DNA from: Candidatus Neomarinimicrobiota bacterium
GTDB taxonomy: Bacteria > Fidelibacterota > Marinisomatia > Marinisomatales > TCS55
Length of the DNA stretch: 31,649 nucleotides
NCBI GenBank assembly: GCA_018651745.1
Contig: JABIDL010000007.1
Location: 1 to 31,649 of the forward strand
Direction of reading: 5' to 3'
Both the position numbers and the translations under genes were made by a program. The first letter of the stretch is position 1. Each line of letters begins with the position of its first letter. Below, one piece after another: positions 16,666 through 25,836 of the stretch. The notes beneath the pieces are model-generated. The model was not told the DNA's origin. It made no database searches and was given only the letters and a program-made list of their open reading frames with translations.

Positions 16666-17571
16666 TTAACGAGCGATTGGCATGGTGTGGCGATCAATTC
16701 CAATTGAACCAAAAACACCAATTCCTTCTTCAATCCCAAAACTTTGACCAGACCCACCCTCACCCAAAAATATATTCGAATATTCTGAATCATCTGCATA
16801 TCTAAAAAAGAAATCGTAATAATTTTCATCCATACTCATCAGAGAAATGAGCAACCAATCTTCATCCCAGTTTAGATTGCCTCCATCTTCAGAAAATTCC
16901 TTTCTTAAGGTCCAACTTTCTTCCCCCGGGCCGATGATTTCTTCTTGGGTAAGCCCATAATCATTATTATTATAATTATCCTCTTTCCAAATATAACTTA
17001 AGGAATTAGCTACACTCATTATTTGGTAATGGTTTGTAAGTGGCTGCCAACTAATATCCATGGTTTGATCCAATTGAAATGTATCTGGTAACAGATTTGT
17101 AAAAAGTTGGGAAGATGGAGGAATCGTGGTTTCGCCGGTTGCGGTGAGACCTCCCGGAGTGGAAATTGAAAGCGTCCATATTTCGCCGGGGTACGGGTTC
17201 AGCGAATCTCCATTAAATACATAAGCCCCCGTTGAGGTACTGTCTCCAGCCTCTAAATCGAAGTCATCATATTCAAAAAGATAGTCTTTTCCGTTATTGC
17301 TGACAATCACTTGCGCATCTCTAATTACATACCTTGAAGCATAATAGATGTTACCAACCGGGTCTTTTATGAGGGTGTCTGATGCTTCGTCCATTCTCAA
17401 TGAACGGTGCACGCGGATAAAGCTAGTGACAAGCGTATCTACAGATAAAATACCTAGCACATTCAGTACTGGTTCGTGGTCAGTTTCTACATCTTCCCAT
17501 TCCAATTCCGGGGAAATACTCAAACACCCTGAAATAAAAATGATAAGACTGATGGACATGAGCTTCCGCAT
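16666..17571 (-). CDS. DUF4249-type lipoprotein
   Basis: With the start at 17571 the protein has 301 residues and begins with a lipoprotein signal (SLIIFISGC, lipobox Cys at residue 16). The remainder is beta-rich, with a WTLSISTPGGLTATGETTIPP segment and a PGE..WTLSI pattern typical of DUF4249. This family is encoded next to TonB-dependent receptors in Bacteroidota and relatives. It is a presumed surface or periplasmic partner in uptake, with no known ligand. Here the ATG shares one base with the receptor stop (TAATG), so the two are coupled. It is the last gene of a long minus-strand cluster. A start six codons upstream inside the receptor gene is less likely. Confidence 0.82.
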   Translation of the reverse strand: MRKLMSISLIIFISGCLSISPELEWEDVETDHEPVLNVLGILSVDTLVTSFIRVHRSLRMDEASDTLIKDPVGNIYYASRYVIRDAQVIVSNNGKDYLFEYDDFDLEAGDSTSTGAYVFNGDSLNPYPGEIWTLSISTPGGLTATGETTIPPSSQLFTNLLPDTFQLDQTMDISWQPLTNHYQIMSVANSLSYIWKEDNYNNNDYGLTQEEIIGPGEESWTLRKEFSEDGGNLNWDEDWLLISLMSMDENYYDFFFRYADDSEYSNIFLGEGGSGQSFGIEEGIGVFGSIGIDRHTMPIAR

Positions 17572-20000
17572 TAGAATTCTGCTCTCCATCCAAGGGTAAG
17601 GAAAAATGGGAACATTGGTAAAGCTGCCCGTTCCATTCCCATGCTTTCACCGGTTAACCTGTTTTGTTTGTTTTGGTATTGATAGGTAATTGCATTTACG
17701 TGATTTGTTACATTGTTCAGCTGAATAAACCTTTCATAGGGAAATCCAAATATGGATGTTTTATGTTTTAAGCCAATATCCATTCGAAAGTAAAAAGGCA
17801 GGCGTGCTGAATTTTTTTCTCCTACTAAGAGACTTTCAACTCCCTTCCAATACGGTTTAACCGCATCATGTTCTACTGACCAATTTTCATATCGGCCGAG
17901 TGGTGGAGTGTAGGGTTGACCGGTGGAAGCCTGAATAGATGTACTTAAATGCAGATTCTTAAGAACAGAAAAATCTCCGACAATGTTTAAGGTATGTGTC
18001 CGATCATATTTCGGATGGTACCAACCAATTTTTTCAATATGTCGTTTTGTTTCGGCAAAGGTATAGCCAACCCAACCTCGAAACCGACCGGCGGTCTTTT
18101 TGAATAGAAATTCGAAGCCATATGCAAACGCTTTGGTTTCGTAAAACTCATTAAACGGAGTGGATCGCGATTCGTCTTCATCACCAAACATTAAGTCGCC
18201 TTGTTTAAGTGTGATCAGATTTTCGAAATGTTTATAATAAGTTTCTCCTCGAGCCAGCCAGTTTTCATCTGAAAGATACTCAATCCCCAGGATGACATGA
18301 TCTGCGTAGGGTGCCGGGCGGTCTGCCGGAATGCCAAGCCAAAAATCTATAAGGCGCCACGATTCATCTTCCGTATTTGCGATCGTTAAAAATTGATGAT
18401 ATCGCCCAAGTGCAAATTTTAATGAAAGGTCTTTTCTTAAGATATATTTCAGCCCAAAGCGAGGATCAATGTAGATTGAATCATGCAGGGAATAATCCAT
18501 CACTCGGCCCCCCATCTGCAACGCGAGTTTGGAGGTAACATCCCACTTATCCTGTAGAAAAAATGAAGTTTCTACCGTCCGGTTTTCCATTTGGAGAGGA
18601 TTCAAAAAAACGGTTGTATCTAAAGTCGAAAAAGTAAATTCCATCCCAAGATTATAATCCACCTGCTTTATTTGGAATCCACCCATAATCTGATGATTCG
18701 TGAGTCCATGCCAGGAAATTTCTGTTTCAACTGTTTTATCATCCACAATGTCAAAAAAATCGAAAGAAAATGATTCATCATAGGAACCGGATTCATTCCC
18801 CATATTCCAAGTTCCTTCATCAGAAAAATTCATGTCAAAATGGAATCGGTATCTGCTATTGGCTATAAACGTGCGAGCTACAAGTTGAGGTGTTATCAAC
18901 CATCGCCACGTGAGGCTATTGGTATGGTTCCCCCAAGGCCATTCAATTCCAAATGAAGAGTTGTTTTCCTCAGAATAATCTGAATAAATATCATAATTTT
19001 CGCTACGGTCGCTAAAAGAAAAAGTCAACACATCGTCACCGTAAAAACGGCTGTATGTCAAACGATGATTCAGATTTACATCTAAATTCACTTTGATTTG
19101 ATAATCATAAAAGTAATATGGAAATTTAAAATCATCATTCGCTCCCGAAATTATTCGGATAGCGCCTATAAACTGGTCAAAATAGGTTCGCCGCCCTGCA
19201 ATCATCCATGAGCCTTTCATACCGCCTATTTTCGGAAGTGGCCCTTCCAGCAAAGCTTTACTGGACACAAGGGATATATTTGCATTTCCTGTGATTTCTT
19301 CTGTATTTCCTTCGCGGTTGATTACATTCAGTATGGCGCCCATGCGTCCACCGTAGCGCGCAGGAAATCCTCCGGCATGGAAATCTGCTTCTTTTATGGC
19401 GTCGGTATTAAACGTGGAAAATATGCCACCTAAATGATACGGATTGTACACCGTAATCCCATCCAGCATAACCAGGTTTTGATCAGGTGTACTTCCGCGT
19501 ACATACAGCGCGCTGGAAAAATCATTAAGCGTCTGTACACCAGGGAGTAATTGGATTGTTCTAAATAAATCAGGCTCAATAAAAGCAGGAGCGAGTTCAA
19601 GTGTACGGAGGTCAAGGGTGATTCTGCTGGGTTCCACCAGCTCGCGCATTTTCTGTACTTCGCCAAACACATCCACCGCTTCTCCCTCAATAACCATCGG
19701 CAAGAGGCGAAAGTCCAGACGTAGATTTTGATTTCCTTTAAATTGAGTATTTTGGGTAATCATTTTAAAACCGATAATAGAAACCGCAATTTCATATTCT
19801 CCGGGAGGAACATTGGTAATCACATAATATCCTTCCACATTTGAGGCGGCACCAAGATTGGTTGACTTGATAAATACATTGGCATAGGCTAATGGTTCGC
19901 CGGTGGCATCATTACGCAAGAATCCGCTGATGGTAGCTGTTTCCTGCGCGTGCAACCCAATGGCAAAAAGAAGAAAAATAGTTTGAAGTGTTTTCAACAT
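17571..20000 (-). CDS. TonB-dependent receptor with carboxypeptidase-regulatory-like N-terminal domain
   Basis: This is an 809-residue outer-membrane receptor. It has a signal peptide ending LHAQ, then a CarboxypepD_reg-like Ig domain (about 22-105, with FLRNDATGEPLAYANVFI and VPPGEYEIAVS). The plug domain follows (about 115-230; SALYVRGSTPDQNLVMLDG, then FPARYGGRMGAILNV), and then a large aromatic-rich beta barrel ends in a terminal Phe (RAEF), as in BAM substrates. No long SusC-type motif is evident and no ligand can be inferred. It begins 44 bases after mazG and is coupled to the DUF4249 lipoprotein gene, suggesting a small uptake unit attached to the housekeeping cluster. Confidence 0.93.
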   Translation of the reverse strand: MLKTLQTIFLLFAIGLHAQETATISGFLRNDATGEPLAYANVFIKSTNLGAASNVEGYYVITNVPPGEYEIAVSIIGFKMITQNTQFKGNQNLRLDFRLLPMVIEGEAVDVFGEVQKMRELVEPSRITLDLRTLELAPAFIEPDLFRTIQLLPGVQTLNDFSSALYVRGSTPDQNLVMLDGITVYNPYHLGGIFSTFNTDAIKEADFHAGGFPARYGGRMGAILNVINREGNTEEITGNANISLVSSKALLEGPLPKIGGMKGSWMIAGRRTYFDQFIGAIRIISGANDDFKFPYYFYDYQIKVNLDVNLNHRLTYSRFYGDDVLTFSFSDRSENYDIYSDYSEENNSSFGIEWPWGNHTNSLTWRWLITPQLVARTFIANSRYRFHFDMNFSDEGTWNMGNESGSYDESFSFDFFDIVDDKTVETEISWHGLTNHQIMGGFQIKQVDYNLGMEFTFSTLDTTVFLNPLQMENRTVETSFFLQDKWDVTSKLALQMGGRVMDYSLHDSIYIDPRFGLKYILRKDLSLKFALGRYHQFLTIANTEDESWRLIDFWLGIPADRPAPYADHVILGIEYLSDENWLARGETYYKHFENLITLKQGDLMFGDEDESRSTPFNEFYETKAFAYGFEFLFKKTAGRFRGWVGYTFAETKRHIEKIGWYHPKYDRTHTLNIVGDFSVLKNLHLSTSIQASTGQPYTPPLGRYENWSVEHDAVKPYWKGVESLLVGEKNSARLPFYFRMDIGLKHKTSIFGFPYERFIQLNNVTNHVNAITYQYQNKQNRLTGESMGMERAALPMFPFFLTLGWRAEF

Positions 20001-20044
20001 ATATCCAATATTAGACTATGTGATCGGCGATAATTAATTGTCAT

Positions 20045-20836
20045 CTACAAACAGCCATTATTTTTCTTTACCTGATTCCAGATTTCATCCATCTCCTCCA
20101 AATTCGATTCTTCCAGAGTTTTCCCTCTTTTTTTCAATTCTTTTTCGATCCCGGCAAAACGAGTTGTGAATTTCTTATTCGATTTTCTAAGCGCATCTTC
20201 TGCCGGAATGTCCAAAAATCTGGCCAAGTTCACAATGGCGAAAAGTACGTCACCGATTTCTTCTTCTATGTGTTCTTTTGCTTCTTCTGATTCGGCTTCT
20301 TTGAGTTCCTGAATTTCCTCGTGAACTTTTTCCCAAACTTGTTCTATTTTATCCCAATCAAAACCGGTATAGCTGGCTTTCTGTTGTAATCTCTGAGCGC
20401 GCACAAGAGCAGGCAAAGTGACCGGGACACCATCCAATCTAGACGCGCGTTTCTTTTCCTTATGTTTGGTGGCTTCCCAGTTTTGTTTTGCTTCAAAAGC
20501 AGCGTCAGCTTTTGCATCGCCAAAGACATGCGGGTGGCGGCGGACCAATTTTTCGCTAACATGGTTTATGGATTCATTCAATTTGAAATACCCATTCTCT
20601 TCTGCAATTAAAGCTTGCATGATTGTATGTAATAAAATGTCGCCCAATTCCTCTTTTAGCTCGCTCCAATTTTCCTGGTCTACACTTTCCATAACTTCAT
20701 AAGCTTCTTCCAAAAAAAATGGAAGCAGCGAAGCATGTGTCTGTTCTCTATCCCAAGGGCACCCATCTGGTTCACGCAATCTTGCGACAATACCGGTAAG
20801 TTCCTCAAACATTTCGCCTAATTTTTTGTCACTCAT
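20045..20836 (-). CDS. mazG: Nucleoside triphosphate pyrophosphohydrolase MazG
   Basis: The protein has 263 residues, the same length as E. coli MazG, and hydrolyses NTPs and dNTPs to monophosphates. Both all-helical MazG domains are visible. The first has the metal-binding pattern EEAYE (43-47) then ELGD (63-66). The second has HEEIQELKEAESEEA and EEIGDVLFAIVN. The N-terminal PDGCPWDREQTHASL motif is typical. It overlaps the 3' end of ybeY by 8 bases. In the family it controls ppGpp and damaged-nucleotide levels, but no toxin-antitoxin partner is near. Confidence 0.95.
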   Translation of the reverse strand: MSDKKLGEMFEELTGIVARLREPDGCPWDREQTHASLLPFFLEEAYEVMESVDQENWSELKEELGDILLHTIMQALIAEENGYFKLNESINHVSEKLVRRHPHVFGDAKADAAFEAKQNWEATKHKEKKRASRLDGVPVTLPALVRAQRLQQKASYTGFDWDKIEQVWEKVHEEIQELKEAESEEAKEHIEEEIGDVLFAIVNLARFLDIPAEDALRKSNKKFTTRFAGIEKELKKRGKTLEESNLEEMDEIWNQVKKNNGCL

Positions 20837-21269
20837 TTATAATCCCTTCCCATCCAAATTGTGTTAAATAATAATTCTCTTTTTCCCGCATGATCTTCCG
20901 TTCGTCTTCAGTTTTGTCATCGAAATTCAGTAAATGTAATCCGCCATGAATCAATAGCCGGCAAATCTCTTTTTCAACCGGTTCATTAAAGTTAGCAGCA
21001 TTTTCTTTCGCTCTTTCTAGGCTGATATAAATTTCACCCTCCACCTTTTTTTCAGAATAATCGTTTAAACGAAACGCAATAACATCCGTGAATTCATCTT
21101 TCTTAAAAAATTCTTTTTTAAGACGCCGTAATGATTCATCACCGGTAAAAATAATAGAAATATCGCCTTCCGTATATCCTTCGGATGACAATGTTTTATA
21201 GATTATTGAGAAGGTTTTGTCCTGATGGATGTTGGAATCACCGCCATCAAGAATAGTTTTTACAATCAT
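20829..21269 (-). CDS. ybeY: Endoribonuclease YbeY (rRNA maturation factor)
   Basis: This 146-residue metalloprotein acts in 16S 3'-end maturation and ribosome quality control. The signature HGGLHLLNFDDKTEDE is at residues 108-123. His108 and His112 are kept, but the third canonical metal His (H-x3-H-x5-H) is Asp118. Bacteroidota YbeY proteins have the same substitution, so it is probably a lineage form and not inactivation. An upstream segment with IYISLERAKENA is conserved. The ATG overlaps the pgpH stop as ATGA, and the pgpH-ybeY order is common in bacteria. Here mazG follows. Confidence 0.93.
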   Translation of the reverse strand: MIVKTILDGGDSNIHQDKTFSIIYKTLSSEGYTEGDISIIFTGDESLRRLKKEFFKKDEFTDVIAFRLNDYSEKKVEGEIYISLERAKENAANFNEPVEKEICRLLIHGGLHLLNFDDKTEDERKIMREKENYYLTQFGWEGIINE

Positions 21270-23602
21270 TTCACTTTTGCATTGGACTTATCGCCTTCGG
21301 GGTATTCAACGCGAATGTGATAAATCCCTCGCAATACAGGAAGCAAGCCGGTATTGCCGTCCACAGTTCCCCGAATTTGCCGAATTTCATCCATGGTTAA
21401 CGGACAATGGTCAAGTTGTCCTGTTGAAAGCCGTTTCTCAATAATTTTATCCATCATTTTTTCAATTTTCATAATATCAGGTTCTTTGATGGATCGGGTC
21501 GCTGCTTCCACTGCTTCACAAATCATCAGAATACCGGTTTCTTTTGTATTAGGACGCGGGCCATTATAAAAAAATAATTTTTCATCCACTTTCGATTCGT
21601 CACCGCCCGCTTCCTCAAGCGCTTTATGGTAAAAATACTCTACACGAGTTGTGCCGTGATGCATCGGAATAAAATCACTTACCGCCTGCGGAAGCCCATA
21701 TTCTTTCGCTAGTTTTAACCCGTCGCTGACATGTTTTCTGATAATTTTTGCGCTCATAGCCGGAGTCAATTCATCATGCTTATTTTTATCAGACAGCATA
21801 TTTTCGATAAAATATTCAGGACGTCCAATTTTACCAATATCATGATAGTATGCGCCAACACGGCAGAGCAGAGAATGTGCTCCGATTGCATCTGCGCACG
21901 CCTCGGCAAGATTACCGACAACTACACTGTGGTTAAAGGTTCCATTGGCTTCACGCTGAAGGCGTTTTAAAATAGGATTTTGAAAATCTAATAATTCAAG
22001 AAGCGTAAGATTTGTTGTCACTTTAAATACCACTTCGAGAATACCGATGAGTCCATAGGTTACCACAGGCGCCAAGATGCTCATTGCCACCAGGTAAAGC
22101 ATATCTATTCCCATTCCACTCCAAGATGACTGTTTAAAAAGTCCCAATGCCAAAACCACCACTGCACTGGCAATCAGCAAAGAGATGATGGTTGTGAACA
22201 TTTGCCGTCTTCGCCTCAGTTTTCTTACCGAAAACAGTGCGATCGATGATGTAAAAAGTGCAATAATGATAAATTCCACATTATTCCCAATTAATATTCC
22301 GGCGAGCAATGTAATTGAGGTAACTCCCATAAATCCAATTCTTGCATCAAACATTATAGTTAGAACCATTGCAGACACCACGACAGGAATCAGATATTCA
22401 GAGAATCCAAGCCTCACTGTAAAAATGTATGCAAAGGATATTACCAATAAGAACATGAGTCCAATCAAGATTAGCATTCGAATGTCATCAAAAATGTGAA
22501 TTCGATATGTTAACAAAAAGGTAAAGAAAAATGAAACTACAACAGCAATTGTAAGGAGTTTCCCAAGATAAGCGATTGATTTATCCAAAAAAGTTTCAGT
22601 CCCTGCGTGCTTGCTAATAGCGATGCTAAGAGAATTCAATTTTTCAAGGATTTCTTTTGTAATGCGTGTATTGGTATCTACAATTCTTTCATTTTGTAGA
22701 ACGATTCCTTTATGTCTTGGAACAAGGTCTAACCTTGCCTGACTTCTTCGCTCCGTTGTTTCCCGATCATACACGAGGTTTGGGCTCATAAATTCCACAA
22801 TCAATTCATATCCCAGCTCTAATTCTAACTCACTTTTCCTCTCGTACAGATGGGTGACTTCTAACCGTGATTTTGTCCAAGCTTGCTGAAGGTCGTTAAA
22901 TGCTTCGGGGGAGTCTAAAGACGGAGCATCCGAAGCTGTTTGAATTGAAATGTCTGTGCTAATAATCGCATTTTTTGGAAGATCAAGGATCCCTTCGGCC
23001 CACCGATTTCTACAAACCTGCACAATAGATGATTCAAACTGTTTCAAATCAGTTCTTGATGGATCATCTGGAATTGGAATTAAAAATGCGTCCCACCGAT
23101 CTTTTTCGATTGTGAATGGGTAGTTAGCGTAAAATGCTTGTAAAAGGATAGAAATTTTGGCGCTATCCGTTTGAACCATTAATTTTGCTTCTTCATATTG
23201 GGAAGAAAACCTGTAACGATACTCAAGGTCTTTTGAATTCCTGATATTTACGCGGGCTTGTCGTATCGCATCTACAGATTGAAAGAAATGGGACATCTTT
23301 TTGGTTTGAGACTCAACGATATTCTGATCCCGAGTAAACAAATATGGTTCTGAAGCCTGGGCTTGGTCTAAATCCGTTTTCAATTCGGATGCAGTTTTTA
23401 GGATCGGGAAATTAAACGGTGCAATTATCGGATCCCGAGTAATATCATCTAGGTTATAACTGTATAGAAGGGATGTTCCACGAGGAAAAAAGAACGAGAG
23501 TAGAACCACAAGACCTAGCACGACAGAAATTGGCTGCCAGTGGTCTTTCACAATGGTGATAAACACAGAAAGTTGATTTGGACGATGGTTAGAGTTCTTC
23601 AT
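21266..23602 (-). CDS. pgpH: 7TM-HD family phosphodiesterase (PgpH-like, probable c-di-AMP hydrolase)
   Basis: This is a 778-residue membrane protein. One transmembrane helix lies near residues 18-38, followed by a large extracytoplasmic 7TMR-HDED domain (about 40-345), seven helices (about 350-540), and a cytoplasmic HD domain. HD residues are present: NHSVVVGNLAEA, HDIGK at 587-591, KHDELTPAMSAK, KHVSDGLKLA and MHHGTTR. The set is complete, so it is probably an active phosphodiesterase. In Firmicutes this architecture hydrolyses c-di-AMP, and activity here is inferred. It shares a base with the acyl-CoA dehydrogenase stop (TAATG) and overlaps ybeY by four bases. PhoH, often the upstream partner, is absent here. 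Confidence 0.92.
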   Translation of the reverse strand: MKNSNHRPNQLSVFITIVKDHWQPISVVLGLVVLLSFFFPRGTSLLYSYNLDDITRDPIIAPFNFPILKTASELKTDLDQAQASEPYLFTRDQNIVESQTKKMSHFFQSVDAIRQARVNIRNSKDLEYRYRFSSQYEEAKLMVQTDSAKISILLQAFYANYPFTIEKDRWDAFLIPIPDDPSRTDLKQFESSIVQVCRNRWAEGILDLPKNAIISTDISIQTASDAPSLDSPEAFNDLQQAWTKSRLEVTHLYERKSELELELGYELIVEFMSPNLVYDRETTERRSQARLDLVPRHKGIVLQNERIVDTNTRITKEILEKLNSLSIAISKHAGTETFLDKSIAYLGKLLTIAVVVSFFFTFLLTYRIHIFDDIRMLILIGLMFLLVISFAYIFTVRLGFSEYLIPVVVSAMVLTIMFDARIGFMGVTSITLLAGILIGNNVEFIIIALFTSSIALFSVRKLRRRRQMFTTIISLLIASAVVVLALGLFKQSSWSGMGIDMLYLVAMSILAPVVTYGLIGILEVVFKVTTNLTLLELLDFQNPILKRLQREANGTFNHSVVVGNLAEACADAIGAHSLLCRVGAYYHDIGKIGRPEYFIENMLSDKNKHDELTPAMSAKIIRKHVSDGLKLAKEYGLPQAVSDFIPMHHGTTRVEYFYHKALEEAGGDESKVDEKLFFYNGPRPNTKETGILMICEAVEAATRSIKEPDIMKIEKMMDKIIEKRLSTGQLDHCPLTMDEIRQIRGTVDGNTGLLPVLRGIYHIRVEYPEGDKSNAKVK

Positions 23603-24762
23603 TAGATTTTTTGAATAGATTTAAGAATTTCCCTCGAAATAATAATTCTCTGTACTTCGCTTGTACCCTCGCCGATTTCGAGGATCTTTGCATCTCGGAA
23701 AAAGCGTTCCACATCATATTCTTTCACGTATCCATATCCGCCGAGTACTTGAATCGCTTCGGTTGTCACTTTCATAGCAGTTTCGCTGGCAAACAGTTTT
23801 GCCATGGCAGCTTCTTTGGCAACATTTTTTCCGTTATCTTTCATCCAAGCAGCATGAAAGGTAAGTAATTTTGCCGCTTCAATTTGTGTAGCCATATCTG
23901 CGAGTTTAAATGAAACCGCTTGGAATTTGTGAATCTTTTTCCCGAAAGCGGTTCGTTCATCCGAATATTCGAGGGCTTTTTGATATGCCCCTTCTGCCGT
24001 CCCAACCGAAAGTGCCGCAATAGAAATCCGGCCGCCGATTAAGGTTTTTAAAAATGTTTTAAACCCGGCGCCGGGCTCGCATAAAAGACAATCTTTTGAA
24101 ACTCGCATATCCTCGAAAAATAATTGGCGCGTATCGCTGGCTTTCCATCCCATTTTCTTTTCAGGCGGACCAATTTTTAATCCGGGAGTGCCTGTAGCAA
24201 CAGTGAACGCACCAATGCCCAGGAATTCCCCGTTATCTTCAATGCGAGCGGTAAGATTTAATACGCCGGCGTACCCAACATTCGTGATAAAGATTTTTCC
24301 ACCATTAATGATGTAATCATCTCCATCTGTCACCGCTGTCGATTTGGTTGCACCAGCATCGCTTCCGGCTTCCGGTTCTGTGAGCCCAAATGCACCGAGC
24401 ATTTCTCCGGATGCTAATTTTGGAAGATATGTTTGTTTCAATTTTTCAGAACCTGACATCAAAATAGGCATAGTCCCGAGGGATATGTGTGCTGCAAGTG
24501 TGATTGCTACGGATGCATCTGCCTTTGCAAGTTCTATCACGACTGCAGCGAATGCGATCATATCCATCCCCGCGCCTCCATATTCTTCCGGGATTGGAAT
24601 TCCCATCAAGCCTAAGGCTGCCATTTTTTCTACCAACTCTTTGGGGAAGCGTCCCTCTGCGTCTAGTTCTTGTGCAATCGGTTCAATTTCATTTTTTGCA
24701 AAATCACGTACCATTTCAACAAGCATCATATGTTCTTCGTTAAAAAACAAGTCGTCCATCAT
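23602..24762 (-). CDS. Acyl-CoA dehydrogenase (short/medium-chain type)
   Basis: This 386-residue flavoenzyme oxidises acyl-CoA to enoyl-CoA with FAD. Family blocks are AFGLTEPEAGSDAGAT, GKKIHKFQAVSFKLADM and LGGYGYVKEYDVERFFRDAK. The catalytic base Glu is E365 in GEGTSEVQ, as in SCAD, MCAD and butyryl-CoA dehydrogenase. Length and helix layout are normal. It starts 10 bases after fabH, so beta-oxidation or branched-chain acyl-CoA chemistry sits beside fatty-acid initiation. Chain-length specificity cannot be set from sequence alone. Two adjacent ATGs make the start uncertain by one codon. Confidence 0.95.
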   Translation of the reverse strand: MMDDLFFNEEHMMLVEMVRDFAKNEIEPIAQELDAEGRFPKELVEKMAALGLMGIPIPEEYGGAGMDMIAFAAVVIELAKADASVAITLAAHISLGTMPILMSGSEKLKQTYLPKLASGEMLGAFGLTEPEAGSDAGATKSTAVTDGDDYIINGGKIFITNVGYAGVLNLTARIEDNGEFLGIGAFTVATGTPGLKIGPPEKKMGWKASDTRQLFFEDMRVSKDCLLCEPGAGFKTFLKTLIGGRISIAALSVGTAEGAYQKALEYSDERTAFGKKIHKFQAVSFKLADMATQIEAAKLLTFHAAWMKDNGKNVAKEAAMAKLFASETAMKVTTEAIQVLGGYGYVKEYDVERFFRDAKILEIGEGTSEVQRIIISREILKSIQKI

Positions 24763-24772
24763 TAATCTCGAT

Positions 24773-25762
24773 TTACCATTTTACGGCAGCGGATGCCCAC
24801 GTGAATCCTGCACCAAAAGCAGCGAAAATTATAATATCACCCTTGGAAATTTTTCCTTTTTCAACTACCTCGCATAAAGCAATCGGAATCGAAGCAGCTG
24901 TCGTATTTCCATATTTATGAATATTAGAATATACTTTTTCCATCCCAACGCCCATTCGTTTTGCGACTGCTTGGCTGATTCTAAGATTGGCCTGATGAGG
25001 AATAATTAATGCTACATCATCCATGGATAATTGGTTGGCTTCCATGGCTTCATTAATCACTTCGGGGAACCGGGTAATTGCATTTTTAAACACTTCCCGA
25101 CCATTCATCATAGGATAATGTCGGTTTTGTTTTAGTAAATCTTCAGACATTCTCGGATTGTTAGTTGACCCGGGCTCTTCACACCACAACATTTTTAAAT
25201 GTTTACCTTGGCAATGCAAATGCGTTGATAAAATTCCGCTCTCATCCTCAGTCGCCTGCAAGATGGCAGCCCCGGCGCCATCGCCAAATAAAACTGCAGT
25301 ATCTCTTCCTTCGTCTGAAATATCCAGCGCAGTAGATTGTACTTCTGCGCCCACCACCAAAACTGATTTGGCATTTCCAGATCGAATAAACTGATCTCCA
25401 ATGGACATCGAATAAATAAAGGCAGAACAGGCCGCTTTAATATCAAATGCGCCGATATTTCTCAGATTCAATTTGTCCTGGAGCTGTGCACTGATTCCCG
25501 GGAAAAAATAATCGGGCGTAATGGTGCCTACGATTACAAGGTCAATTTCTTCAGCAGTTACGCCGGCCATTTCCATGGCTTTACGAGAAGCTGTTTCTGC
25601 AAGATCTGAAGTAGTTTGCCCCTCTTCTACCCAATGACGTTCTTCGATTCCGGACCGCGTTCGAATCCATTCATCTGATGTATCCATCCATTGTTCCATA
25701 TCCGCATTGGTTACAATTTTATCTGGGACACAGGATCCGATGCCAATTATTTGTGATTTCAT
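24773..25762 (-). CDS. fabH: Beta-ketoacyl-ACP synthase III
   Basis: This 329-residue thiolase-fold enzyme starts fatty-acid synthesis by condensing acetyl-CoA with malonyl-ACP. The catalytic triad is visible: Cys112 in KAACSAF, His256 in IIPHQAN and Asn286 in KYGNTTA. The substrate-loop block GIEERHWVEEGQTTSDLA is typical. The length is near the family norm (about 320-330). It lies 75 bases after recJ and just before the acyl-CoA dehydrogenase gene. Its presence apart from the usual plsX-fabD-acpP cluster suggests it may be one of several copies, which cannot be checked here. Confidence 0.96.
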   Translation of the reverse strand: MKSQIIGIGSCVPDKIVTNADMEQWMDTSDEWIRTRSGIEERHWVEEGQTTSDLAETASRKAMEMAGVTAEEIDLVIVGTITPDYFFPGISAQLQDKLNLRNIGAFDIKAACSAFIYSMSIGDQFIRSGNAKSVLVVGAEVQSTALDISDEGRDTAVLFGDGAGAAILQATEDESGILSTHLHCQGKHLKMLWCEEPGSTNNPRMSEDLLKQNRHYPMMNGREVFKNAITRFPEVINEAMEANQLSMDDVALIIPHQANLRISQAVAKRMGVGMEKVYSNIHKYGNTTAASIPIALCEVVEKGKISKGDIIIFAAFGAGFTWASAAVKW

Positions 25763-25836
25763 ATCAGGAATTCCATAAGAATGAGAGTTTCAACAAACTA
25801 CAATTTACAGTAAATAATAATAATCAAGTTAATGAG

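Noticed and set aside
20045-20836. MazG as part of a toxin-antitoxin locus
   Set aside because: No mazE/mazF-like gene is nearby; it sits in a housekeeping cluster.
24344-24877. A 177-codon plus-strand open frame
   Set aside because: It is antisense to the acyl-CoA dehydrogenase and fabH genes, whose catalytic residues are intact, and its Ser/Ala-rich composition is typical of a shadow frame.
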